Assembly: GCA_032622095.1 (NCBI GenBank) | Contig: CP136068.1 | Span: 57,060,025-57,124,024, forward strand | DNA length: 64,000 nucleotides | DNA from: Siphonodentalium dalli | Taxonomy: Eukaryota > Mollusca > Scaphopoda > Gadilida > Siphonodentaliidae | Reading direction: 5' to 3' | Shown here: positions 36,060 to 46,061 of the stretch, in pieces | Position numbering within the stretch: position 1 is the stretch's first letter | Layout of the letters: each line of letters opens with the position of its first letter | Translations under genes and position numbers: made by a program | The notes under the pieces: generated by a model | The model's input: only the letters and a program-made list of their open reading frames with translations | What the model was told of the DNA's origin: nothing | Database searches by the model: none

Positions 36060-38108
36060 GGATTTTCAGGGTCAAAAGCTCCTTGAAGGTCAATCCCATC
36101 CGATAATGGTACAGAAATTATACCTGTATGTGGCACCGATGGATATAGATAAATAAAATTCTAATTGGGGGCTCAGCTTTGAGATAAAAGTGCTGAAGCC
36201 CAAAATTGGGGTTCAGGCCCTCAAAAATGTTTTTTTTTTTGGTTTTTGGCAATTATCTTAAAAACCATTGACTTTTGGATATGAAAATGTATTACTGACC
36301 CCCAATAATGTGGCCATTCCGCACATTTTGGTTCTGGAGATATAGTCACGACGGGTGGTAGTACTTCGCGCAAAAAGGGGCGTGGCCATTTGACCCATTT
36401 CGCCGTCAATGGGAAATGTGTTACCAACCAAATATTGTTTGTGTACCTTCAATTAGTGGATTCATGAAGAGTTTTGCTCTGGACATACAAGTGCATACAA
36501 AACCACCATGAGCTACTAGAGTAAATATATTGAAGAAAAAAAATTATGGTCCTATGAACTCTTAGTCTAGCCTCTTTTCAGAAAATGCTAGTGTGGGGCG
36601 TTTTTTGTCAATTTTAAAAGGATTTTAGGCATATTCAGAAAAATTTACGAAAGTTTATTGTGTAAAATTATGTGATCTGTCCTCTTAAATCATTTTTTTG
36701 TTGAGAAAATAGCATTTCAATGGTTATACCAATGAATGTCACTGGATTTCACTCATCATTGTGGAAACTTTCTCCAAATTTGAACGGCAGAAAAATGGGG
36801 TAGGGGAAAGCATATCAACAAAAACTTTAAAATTATGCATCTTGAAGCATAAAACTGTATACTAATAGCTTCTGCTTACATTGTTCTTTCATATATAATT
36901 TCTTATTTCCTTTGTTTATGTTTATTGACAGAGCTATAATATTTTTTGTCATAATTTGGCAGTGAAATGTCAAATTGGCTATTTTGAGATTGTTTTTATA
37001 CAACATAACCATAAAATTCTAAATCAACGTCCGATAACGTATTAAGCAGTTTTATAATGCAACAGGAATGTACTCAAACTGGAAGAAAACAACATTGTGT
37101 CTGAAATGGCTGTAATTTGTGATAAGATTGCATTTTGTGATTTTCCTACCCCTATACAAACGTTAAAATTTGGAGTCAGTTTCCTGAAAAATTAAAGAAA
37201 TCAAGTGTCATTCTATGGCATAACCAATTTTTTTTCACTAAAGTGTTGTGGGAGGAAAGTTCACATAAGTTTACACATTAAAACACCCATTGTTTTTTGT
37301 TTTTATGGCCCAAAACCTTTTAGAATGGACAAAATGCCTCAAACTGGCATCTTTGGAAACAAGCTAAAACTAAGTATTCAAAGGGCCATAAGTTAATTTT
37401 CTTAAATAATGTCCTGTTAATACCTTTACAATTTGTTCAATCCAACATACTTAAAATGTTATAAGAAAAGCATGGCATATGGATATTAAATTATTAAGTT
37501 ACATGACTTCAAATATTGCATTTCATCACACAAGTTCAGTGTCAGAGGCAAAATTGGCTAAGTCCATACAATGGAACACACATTTTGTTTGAGAATATAA
37601 TCTTCTTAATTATAGATGCACATATTAATCATATTTTGTATTTAATCTAGGGAGGAAATTACTATAACACTGAAAAATCCCTTCAGTTTGCTCTAGTTTT
37701 TTTAATAATTAATCATAAATAAGGTATTTTGGCTCATTCTTCGAAATTGAGGCCCCGAAAATGGGCTGAAATCAGGTAAACTCGCGTTTTTGAAGGCACA
37801 CAACTCGAAAAATACGTAATGAATCTGGGACTGGTTTTCAGTACTGGGTTCAGGAAATTGAGGTCGACACAATACACATGCTATTTGTAGGATTTGTGAA
37901 TTTGATTGTTTTTATATACATCCATGCAAATCCATAAATTGATTTGACCAAATTTCCCCTTAATTTATTTCACGAAATTCACCAATTTCCCTTTTTCCGA
38001 TTTTTAGTATGTTGTTAATGGAGGGTTTATGTACTTATTCCAGCAAAAAAAAATTATGTTGCAATTAGTTCTGGGTTTGGCATTTTTTCTCATAAATGCA
38101 CTGGACTA
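36060..38108 (-). repeat. Right arm of the 9.6 kb foldback element
   Basis: Inverse of 28509-29705 plus an insertion (or a left-arm deletion) of about 880 bp at 36525-37410. Identity looks high enough for stem formation over several hundred bases in single-stranded DNA or RNA. Confidence 0.78.
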
Positions 38109-38296
38109 ATTCCCGTGGGTTTTTAACCTTAGATTGGAAGTTTGAGCCCAATCGGTGCAGCTGTTTTCGAGTTTATAGAGGACAAATATATATATATACA
38201 CATATTTACGTAGTTCTCAAAATATATAGTAGACTAGCAGATTAGCCCGCCACTGGCGGCAATCGTCAGAAACATGACATCTTTTAAATAATTTTT
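38109..38296 (+). repeat. R1 repeat, fragment between the 9.6 kb element and R4
   Basis: CCCGTGGGTTTTTAACC, then CTCAAAATATATAGTAGACT and CAGATTAGCCCGCCACTGG, continuing the R1 order seen at 14720 and 27910. It is interrupted by R4 in an AT-rich run. Confidence 0.7.
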
Positions 38297-38978
38297 AGCT
38301 CAACTTTACTTTGTAAAGTTTGAGCCATTGCCATGGCTTGTTATCCGTCGTGTGTGCGTGATGCGTCAACAATTTCCTTTAGGACGGGCTACAGGTCGTA
38401 CTGTTCATCTGATCATCATAAAATTTGTCATGGATGTTAATATTGACATGTAGATGGGAACGATTAATTTTGGGGTCATTCGGCCAAAAAACATAACCGC
38501 AGCAGCCATCTTGGATTTTACTCTTTGTATGACTAAATTCTTTAGCATGGGCTACAGTTCGTACTTTTAGTCTGATCATCATAAAATTTGTCATGGATGT
38601 TAACAATGACATGTAGATGGGAACGAGTCATTTTGGGGTCATTCGGACAAAAAACATGGCCGTCAGCGGCCATCTTGGATTTCAAAATTCAATCCATTAG
38701 CACAGGCTACAGGTCGTACCTTTAGTCTGATCATCATAAAATTTGTCATGGATGTTAACAATGACATGTAGATGGGAACGAGTCATTTTGGGGTCATTTG
38801 TCCAAAAACATGGCCGCCAGCAGCCATCTTAGATTTTACTCTTTGTATGACAATTCTTTAGCATGGGCTACAGGTCGTACCTTTAGTCTGATCGTCATCA
38901 AATTTGTTATGGATGTTAACGATGACATGTAGATGGGTTACAATCATTTTGGGGTCATTCGGCCGAAGACATGGCAGT

Positions 38979-41900
38979 TAGAGCTGAAACGGTTGACCCA
39001 TTCTTCTAACCGGTTAACCATCGGGGTTAACCGGATTTCAACCGGTTAACCGCTAATTTTTAGTGGACTTCTCTGTGACTTAATTATGTCGACATTTGCC
39101 GTGCTCCAGGGACAGACCTAGGTGAGAAATAGCAGCTGAAATAAAGACCTTATTCACGGCATTTAACGATATTCAAAAACACGCATTCACTGTTCTTTTG
39201 CTGGCTCTCGTGATGGGGAATGAGCAAGTGAAATGTGTGAATGGCAGGGGATGCTTATTTGCAATTGCCACCATTTGCCGGTGATCAGCATGTTTGGGCA
39301 TCTGTAAAACGAGTAACAATAGTATGGGTAATTGGGTATTGGTAAAACGAGTAACAAAACTATACATTAACGATCTGTAATATATAATTACCATCATTGG
39401 TATATCCTCCAATGATTTAATAAAAACTGAAACGCAATAACTCATACATGTAGCTATAGCACTAAAATGAAGGTCAGTTAGGTAATGCAGTCCTATTAAG
39501 TAGGCCTAATACTATTCGTCGGAATCACTATCATCATGGTCGCGGATATTAACTCTGAATTTCTCCCCCTTTCGAAGAAACTCGCGAATGAAGATCAAAC
39601 TGTCAACAGTGTCGGGGTCCAAACTCACCCGTTTTTTCGATACGATGTTTCCGGCTGCCGAAAAAATCCGCTCTGACGGCACAGACGTGCCTGGAATACC
39701 TAGGTACTTTCTCGCGAGCGCTGCCACACGGGGGAATCGATCAGAGTTCATTTTCCACCAGAACGTTGGCTTAACTTTCGGCGATATCCGCGATCCAATG
39801 TAGGCTTTCAACTCAATTGAAACATCGTCCCCCTCTGTCTCATGTGATAAACCACTGTCATAGAAGTCGCCCAACAAGTACTTCATGGCTTCGTTGGTGG
39901 CTTCTACTTTTGACTTTTTTATTTTCGGTGCGAATTCGCGCACAGTCACGTCGGGTCCCGACAATAAACTAGTAGACGTAGATGTACCCGGAACGACTTC
40001 CGACACTTCCATATCGGTACATTTAGTGGGCGATTTGCCAGAAGAACTTTGACATGCCTGACTGGTCTCGCTCTCTGAAGCACTATCTGCAGTATCTGGT
40101 TTCGATTTACCAGATTCTGTTTTCTCCTTTTCGACCAACATACTGAGCACACATTCGCAAACTTCGTCTCTCTGTTCCTCGTTTAAGAAGGAAAGACTCT
40201 TGTATCGAGGATCCAAAAATGCTGCTATCACCAATTGGTTCTTACCAGGTTTGTCCAGTGGATAACGCTTTCTCAGATCAGAAGCCACAGTCTTTTTGAA
40301 CTCTTTCAAAACTTTGATGTCTTTGAGATGGTTTGCTAACAAGCCGCATACCATAGGGTAGATCGTGCTGAGTGTAGGAAACTCATCCGAACACAGAATT
40401 TCAGTGGCCATCTGAAGCGGTTTGAGGGTGGGTGTGATGGCCTCCATCGTGCGCCAGATATCGTCACTGAGCTCCAAGATGCGCGCGTCAGAATCTTTGG
40501 TTATATTCTGATCAAGGATAACAGCAAGCACTGGTAGTCTTTTCTCTAGGAGTCTCTGGAACATTACGAATGTGGAGTTCCACCGAGTGGACACATCCTG
40601 CAGCAAACTGTGCTCGGGCGAATTCAACTTTTTCTGTGTTTCTTTCAAAGCGTTATTTGCAACATTCGATTTGTTGAAATGGGTAACAAGGCATCTAGCA
40701 CCTCCACTCGCACGCGAAATGGCGGGAAGTCCGAGTCCAATATTTACGCTCAGCTGGAGCGTGTGTCCAAAACACCGAATATGTGGGGTATCTCCCAAGT
40801 CCATCTCACGAACAGCAGCCACAATATTCGAACAATTGTCTGACGTAATACCCGATACCTTGTCCGTGATGCGAAATTCGTCTAGAATCAATCTGATTTC
40901 TTTTGCCAAATTGGAGGATGTATGTCGCTCTTTCACTTCCCGGGTACACAGGACGAAATTGTGAATATCCCAGTCTTCACCGACGTAGTGCACTGTCACG
41001 GTGATGTAAGCTTCAGTTGCACAACTCGTCCAGCAATCAGTTGTAATAGCCAGATAATCATTCTTGTTCAATTCTTTAAGGAAACGCGCTTTCATTTCCG
41101 TATAATTCAGCTTAAGATATTTCTTTATTGTGGTGTGACAGGGAACTGTGTATGTCTCGTTCAGTTGTCCTATGAATTTGCGAAATCCCGACCCATTAAC
41201 TATGCACAAAGGTCTCATATCCATAGCGCACCACTCAACCAAAGCTCCCGTGATAGCGTTCCATTTCGATTTTGACATGGGTTTGGGTACGTGGAAACCC
41301 AGAGTGGTTTGCTTCTTTCGTAGAGATTCACTCGGTCCGGGTTTATCGGAACATTTCTGTGAAATCCCGCTTCTGTAACTAGCATCAGGATCAACTGGCT
41401 GATTTGGCTCTGGTGTGTTCACACTCACGAAGATGTGTTTCTTCTTTAAATGAGAAGCCATGTTCGACGTGGACCCAGAGTAGACAAATCTATACTGACA
41501 AATTTTGCATTCCGCAAACTTTTTTTTCTTTGCATTGTCTTCTACCAATCGGAAATTCGCCCACACTTCTGATTTACGCGATTCCATTTAGATAATAGCC
41601 GTCTTGAAGCGTCTTCCCTTCTCAAAATTCAACACGAAATAATACCTGATGGGTGTCTATCAGATGACAGATTCACTGATTCAGTGACGTCATTGCTTTG
41701 AACTATCCCGCCTTGATACACAGTGACTGCACACGTGCTCTTGTCGGAAGATCAGAGAAAACTTCAAAGGGCCGGAATTGATTGAAGGTCGCCGACACTT
41801 GCAGACAGTTCGAGAATTGCTACTAAGTATCTGATACTACTGCGTGTACCAATTAATGCTTGCATTGCACTCTACTATCGGTGACACAGGGTTTAGTATT

Positions 41901-42041
41901 AGTTTTGCATCATTTAACCTAATATTTTGAGGATTATTCACGTTCACATTCAACTGATAACGGGATGCGGTTTCGTCCGGTTCATTTTTTTCTAACCGGT
42001 TACATCGCTAACCGGTTAACCGTCTAACCGTTTCAGCTCTA
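38979..42041. mobile_element. hAT transposon, complete
   Basis: 3,063 bp with terminal inverted repeats TAGAGCTGAAACGG and CCGTTTCAGCTCTA. A perfect 8-bp duplication ATGGCAGT lies at 38971-38978 and 42042-42049. Subterminal AACCGGTTAACC motifs are repeated at both ends (about 39000-39055 and 41990-42030), likely transposase-binding sites. The only gene is the transposase on the minus strand. Confidence 0.95.
39512..41587 (-). CDS. hAT-family transposase with BED zinc finger, intact
   Basis: A single uninterrupted frame of 691 residues, ZBED-like. The N-terminal BED finger has C27, C30, H46 and H51 (CKICQYRF... SHLKKKH) and binds element ends. The catalytic core follows: ITTDCWTS (D184), GITSDNCSN (D250), the STRWNST motif, and SVPSERIFSAAGN with E639, the presumed third acidic residue. 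The C-terminal dimerisation domain runs from FWWKMNSDRFPRVAALARKY to DSLIFIREFL, with an acidic tail. A Ser/Thr-rich insert lies before the C-terminal domain. All expected blocks are present in the normal order with no stop or frameshift, and the flanking duplication is perfect, so this copy is recent and possibly active. The first Met is used because the BED finger begins just after it. Confidence 0.95.
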   Translation of the reverse strand: MESRKSEVWANFRLVEDNAKKKKFAECKICQYRFVYSGSTSNMASHLKKKHIFVSVNTPEPNQPVDPDASYRSGISQKCSDKPGPSESLRKKQTTLGFHVPKPMSKSKWNAITGALVEWCAMDMRPLCIVNGSGFRKFIGQLNETYTVPCHTTIKKYLKLNYTEMKARFLKELNKNDYLAITTDCWTSCATEAYITVTVHYVGEDWDIHNFVLCTREVKERHTSSNLAKEIRLILDEFRITDKVSGITSDNCSNIVAAVREMDLGDTPHIRCFGHTLQLSVNIGLGLPAISRASGGARCLVTHFNKSNVANNALKETQKKLNSPEHSLLQDVSTRWNSTFVMFQRLLEKRLPVLAVILDQNITKDSDARILELSDDIWRTMEAITPTLKPLQMATEILCSDEFPTLSTIYPMVCGLLANHLKDIKVLKEFKKTVASDLRKRYPLDKPGKNQLVIAAFLDPRYKSLSFLNEEQRDEVCECVLSMLVEKEKTESGKSKPDTADSASESETSQACQSSSGKSPTKCTDMEVSEVVPGTSTSTSLLSGPDVTVREFAPKIKKSKVEATNEAMKYLLGDFYDSGLSHETEGDDVSIELKAYIGSRISPKVKPTFWWKMNSDRFPRVAALARKYLGIPGTSVPSERIFSAAGNIVSKKRVSLDPDTVDSLIFIREFLRKGEKFRVNIRDHDDSDSDE

Positions 42042-42176
42042 ATGGCAGTCAGCAGCCATCTTGGATTTTACTTTTCTCTTCATGTCTATAAACTAGTATT
42101 AGACATTCAACTTTCCACATTCCTAATCGCTCCATTGACTGTAATACATTAAATTATTCCCTTTCCAAGTTGAGCT

Positions 42177-43053
42177 ACAGTGTCATTGACACTTTCATTT
42201 TAATTAATTTTAATTTTTAATTTTTTTAATTAAATTTTTTGTTTTTCAATAAGTTAATTGTGCCTTTTTTCAATTTTACCCAATTTGACCCGTCCATGAC
42301 ACTTCCCGTAGACACCAAGTTTGAGCTCAATCGGTCCGAGTCTATAAAGGACACGCACATATATATCATTTGTGGGTACCCGTTTCAAGGTGAAGATATC
42401 ACCTCGGGCGGAAAAACTTACACGATAAAAATCTCCCCCGTTCCTTGGAACTCCTAAGTACGAAATTTCGCCTCGAGACGGTCAATGGAGCCGTATTTAT
42501 ACTCGTCGTGTATATAGACGCTCAGTACGATAACATTGTATTGAATTGAAAACAAATGCTTCCCGTCGTGAAATCATCTCTCTGCATAATATATCGAGGG
42601 ATAAAATTGCATTGAATTGAAAACAAATTCTTCCTGTCGTGAAAATCTCTCTGCATAATATTTCGAGCGACAGGCTACAATTTCTCTGCAGATGCTAATA
42701 ACGTTGAATGGTAAACAAACGCTCTTTATAGCGATGCATCAAAAACAAACGCTCATTAAATTATGACTTGATTAACCACCGTGGTGCCGATTGCGGTGAT
42801 TTGGGAAGGGAGAAACGGTGCTCAGAGCTTCTCCAAAACGCGACAACTACGGGTTCGTGGGTTTTTACACTTATATACGAAATTTGAGCTCTATGGGTGC
42901 AGTCGTTTTCGATTCTATGAAGTACACACACACATATATACGAAGTCTCAAAATATATAGTACTAGCTGATGAGCCCAGACGTTGTCCGGGCTATTCAAA
43001 AACCAAATTTCAAGTCGATAGCTCTACCCGTTTCCGAGATCTGGTCTGCGCAT
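42177..43053 (+). repeat. R1 repeat, second unit, left part
   Basis: Repeats the order seen at 27960-28500: AT-rich part, GACACTTCCCGTAG, TATAAAGGACACGCACATAT, CACCTCGGGCGGAAAAACTT and GTGCTCAGAGCTTCTCCAAA. CTCAAAATATATAGTACTAG and GACGTTGTCCGGGCTATTCA then begin the 122-bp-unit part. Broken at 43053 by a hAT-like insert. Confidence 0.7.
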
Positions 43054-44962
43054 TAGTGTTGAAACTATTAATCGACTAATCGAAATCGACGCGATTATTA
43101 AATTAGTCGATTCCGAAATCGGCTAGTCAACTAGTCGGAACACGCCCACCACCATTATGCCATTGCGAAAGCAGTGCCGTTGCTGCCGTTACCGAATTAC
43201 TGGACAATTTAAACAATCAGGCTATCGAAATACACAATCACAATTAGCTTGTTAAAGCCTTCTTTGTTGTCCCTTTAATGCGATAACTGCTTTCAGTACT
43301 TGGTGGTCATGCACGAGCGCGAAACCCAATGACCTCAATGTATTTGTCGGCGCCGCGGCGGCTTATTCTTTGAAGTTGAGATGGCCGGCTTTGATAATCA
43401 ACTTCAAAGAATAAACGCCTATCGCAACCGTGTCTATTTCGGCGTGACGGAATTGATCTGAGTGATAACTGGTCAAGGTGTGCAGGACTCAACTTCAATC
43501 AAGTTAGTTGCGAGGTGACATTATTAATTTTTAAGTTTAATAACAAGTCCAATATATTATAGTTTATTGAAGCACTATGTCAGTATACCTTTAAAGTTTA
43601 TTTGTAAAATTGTGTGATATTTTTTACAACCACCACATTCATCAACTGACGCATGGGTGAGCATATACGATCGCACGTTCTAGATATATTGTATTATAGA
43701 TATAAATATAAAGCCAACCCGCGGTCGGCCATGCTATGCATCGAACAGAGTCGCGTATTTCGAACTAAACTGGCGAGTCACTTCGGAAATCCCACGTCGT
43801 TTATGGGCTGTGTTTGTGAAAAATTACAATGTATTTTAGCACCTCAAACTTAAATCCTTCGCGGAATTGGGCGGTGACAAAGCTGTTCCCAGAAACGTAA
43901 TCTGGATGACGCAAATTCCTGGAATCGGGCTAAATATAGAACTTACGACATCGCATTGAAATGTACTATTGACATCGCCGGTATGCGCAGTTTTATTTCT
44001 GAAACTGACTGTGAAATCGATTGTGTATTCGGGGACTCGCGAGTAAAATTGTATATATTGTATATATATTTGCAATGTACCATGCACGAGAGACAATTAT
44101 GTACGCGATCAAATCAAACAGTGAAAACGCGTGCCTTTTGGCGGGAAATTGACTGTCCGTGATTAAACTATGTCATATTGTGACCTTGCAATGAATACAA
44201 GGAACAACATTATGTACGCAATGCATGGCCCATTTTTAATATATGCGGACTCTATATATACAGGGAACATTCTGTGTCCGATATATATGTACATAACATC
44301 TGCGAGCATAAAAGGCTTGTATGCACTACAGCTGTTATAACATTTATTTTGTAACTTTTGTTTGACTCTGTCGGAGATGAAGTTCGTTTCTCAAAATATC
44401 TTGCATTTCTTCATGTACGCCCGTTTGTGAAGTCAATCGGTGACGAGCACACTGGGCAAGTTCGAAAACAACGAATCAACGATGTTCGATTGTATGTAAG
44501 AACCGGTACGGCCCGGTAAACCATACCATATCAATTTTAAAGGAACATTTTTACACAAAACATATAGAATAATGCACCGGTTTCTGATTGTTGCACGCAC
44601 TTCCACTCCGTAATCCGTAGCGTTTCCGCGATCGATCAGGTTTTTGTTACCACCGTTTAGATACATACATCAACTGGATGGTAATTTGATTGTCATAAAA
44701 CATCATATACCTGGGACAAATTAATAACCTATTAACCTTCAGTGATATTAAGTCAAATAATCACGGCAAATAGTGTTAAATCACGTCTTGCTTTGCGTTC
44801 GAAAATGCAAAGTTGGTTACTGGTACTCAAAACAAACGGCAAATTATATACGTATATGAGCACAAAACGGTAAGTTTCGGAAGGGGTCCGACTAGTCGAC
44901 TAGTAGTCGATTCCCTCTGGCGACTAGTCGATTCCTCAAAACCACTAATCGTTTCAACACTA
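43054..44962. mobile_element. Non-autonomous hAT-like element (1.9 kb)
   Basis: Ends TAGTGTTGAAACTATTA and, inverted, TAGTGTTGAAACGATTA. The 8-bp duplication is CTGCGCAT (43046-43053) and CTGTGCAT (44963-44970), one mismatch. Subterminal CGACTAGTCGA-like motifs cluster at 43073-43140 and 44888-44933. A perfect 17-bp hairpin lies at 43363-43414. No transposase is encoded, and none of the open frames inside has recognisable motifs. The ends do not match those of the 38979 element, so a different hAT would have moved it. Confidence 0.85.
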
Positions 44963-45652
44963 CTGTGCATGCGCGAAGCTGGCGTCGCACAGGCTCGGCG
45001 ACCCGATAAAATTCGTATCCGGGGCAAGATACATTCACATACCAAATTTCAAGTCGATAGCTCCACCCGTTTCCGAGATCTCGTCTGCGCATGCACGAAG
45101 CTGGCGTCGCACGGGCTCGGCGACCCGATAAAATTTGTATCCGGGGCAAGATACATTCACACACCAAATTTCAAGTCGATAGCTCCACCCGTTTCCGAGA
45201 TCTCGTCTGCGCATGCGCGAAGCTGGCGTCGCACGGGCTCGGCGACCCGATAAAATTCGTATCCGGGGCAAGATACATTCACATACCAAATTTCAAGTCG
45301 ATAGCTCCACCCGTTTCCGAGATCTCGTCTGCGCATGCACGAAGCTGGCGTCGCACGGGCTCGGCGACCCGATAAAATTTGTATCCGGGGCAAGATACAT
45401 TCACACACCAAATTTCAAGTCGATAGCTCCACCCGTTTCCGAGATCTCGTCTCCGCATGCGCGAAGCGGGCGCCGCATGGGCTCGGCAATACGACAACGA
45501 CGACCGCCTGGTCAAACTACACACACGTACCAAGTTTCGTCCCGATCGGTCGAGAATCGTAGATTTGTATCAATGACAAACAGACAGACAGACGAACAGA
45601 CAGGGGTCTTCAAAATATATATGAGATAGACTAGCAGGTTAGCCCGCCACTG
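44963..45652 (+). repeat. R1 part with 122-bp tandem units
   Basis: Units start at GCATGC.CGAAGCTGGCGTC near 44967, 45089, 45211, 45333 and 45455, a strict 122-bp period. They contain GGCGACCCGATAAAATT, GGGGCAAGATACATTCACA and CCACCCGTTTCCGAGATCTC. It ends with CAAAATATATATGAGATAGA and GGTTAGCCCGCCACTG. Both strands stay open across many units, giving misleading 70-140 codon frames; the repeated peptides differ only as the DNA does. Confidence 0.85.
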
Positions 45653-46061
45653 CACTGTGTGGGAACTACTCCTAGATATTTGGTTCTCTACCGAGTTTCG
45701 TGAGCATTTTTAGCGACGATTCCGATTCTCTATCGAGCAATCGCGGCATAAAACGTAAAAATCAACAGCATTAGAACAGTGTTTCGTGGGTTTCATAGAG
45801 CTACCGTGAAATTATAGTCACTGGCCATCAGTGTGTGTAAAAAAAAGTTAAAAACTAATCCCGAAATTGACTTTTTATTTTCCGATTCCGATTCTATGCT
45901 GAGGACTCCGATTCTCTACCGAGCGCTCGGTTCTCTGCGAATAACTCGATTCTCTGCCTTAGTTAAATTAGTATATATGCCGTCCGCAAACTTTGCTCGG
46001 TAGAGAATGTAAATAAAGCTCGGTAGAGAACCAAATTGCCAGGAGTAGTTCCCCCACAGTG
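45653..46061. mobile_element. 409-bp MITE with 8-bp duplication
   Basis: Ends CACTGTGTGGGAACTACTCC and, inverted, CACTGTGGGGGAACTACTCC (19 of 20 match). The perfect 8-bp duplication CGCCACTG is at 45645-45652 and 46062-46069. The R1 word CCCGCCACTGGC is rejoined when it is removed. It has several GGTTCTCTACCGAG-like and GATTCTCT motifs in both orientations. hAT-like by duplication length. Confidence 0.9.

Larger units (their letters stand above)
28509..38108. mobile_element. 9.6 kb foldback element with kilobase-scale inverted arms
   Basis: Ends TAGTCCAGTGCATTTATG (28509) and its inverse ending 38108, with the 3-bp duplication ATT at 28506-28508 and 38109-38111. The empty site GACGACCATTCCCGTGGG is present in the R1 copy at 14724-14741. 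The left arm runs to about 29705 and the right arm starts about 36060. The right arm has an extra ~880 bp (about 36525-37410) and a duplicated block near 35975-36055. The middle is non-coding and holds another element (30704-34187). No transposase is found. A 3-bp duplication occurs in PIF/Harbinger and some other superfamilies; assignment is open. Confidence 0.82.
38297..42176. repeat. R4 repeat with ~170-180 bp tandem units, split by a hAT transposon
   Basis: Ends AGCTCAAC (38297) and GTTGAGCT (to 42176) form a short inverted repeat. The leader has a TTTACTTTGTAAAGTTTGAG hairpin and ATCCGTCGTGTGTGCGTGAT. Units then follow with CAGGTCGTAC, GATCATCATAAAATTTGTCA, ATGGATGTTAA.. and GGCAGCCATCTTGGATTTTA-like ends: about four before the hAT and a remnant after it (42050-42080). 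This style of repeat is widespread in lophotrochozoan genomes. Confidence 0.7.

Noticed and set aside
40572-41595. Plus-strand frames of 60-130 codons over the hAT gene
   Set aside because: They are antisense shadows of the 691-codon transposase.
44813-45629. Cluster of 70-146 codon frames on both strands
   Set aside because: All are produced by the 122-bp tandem units; the same peptides recur in shifted frames and on the opposite strand.
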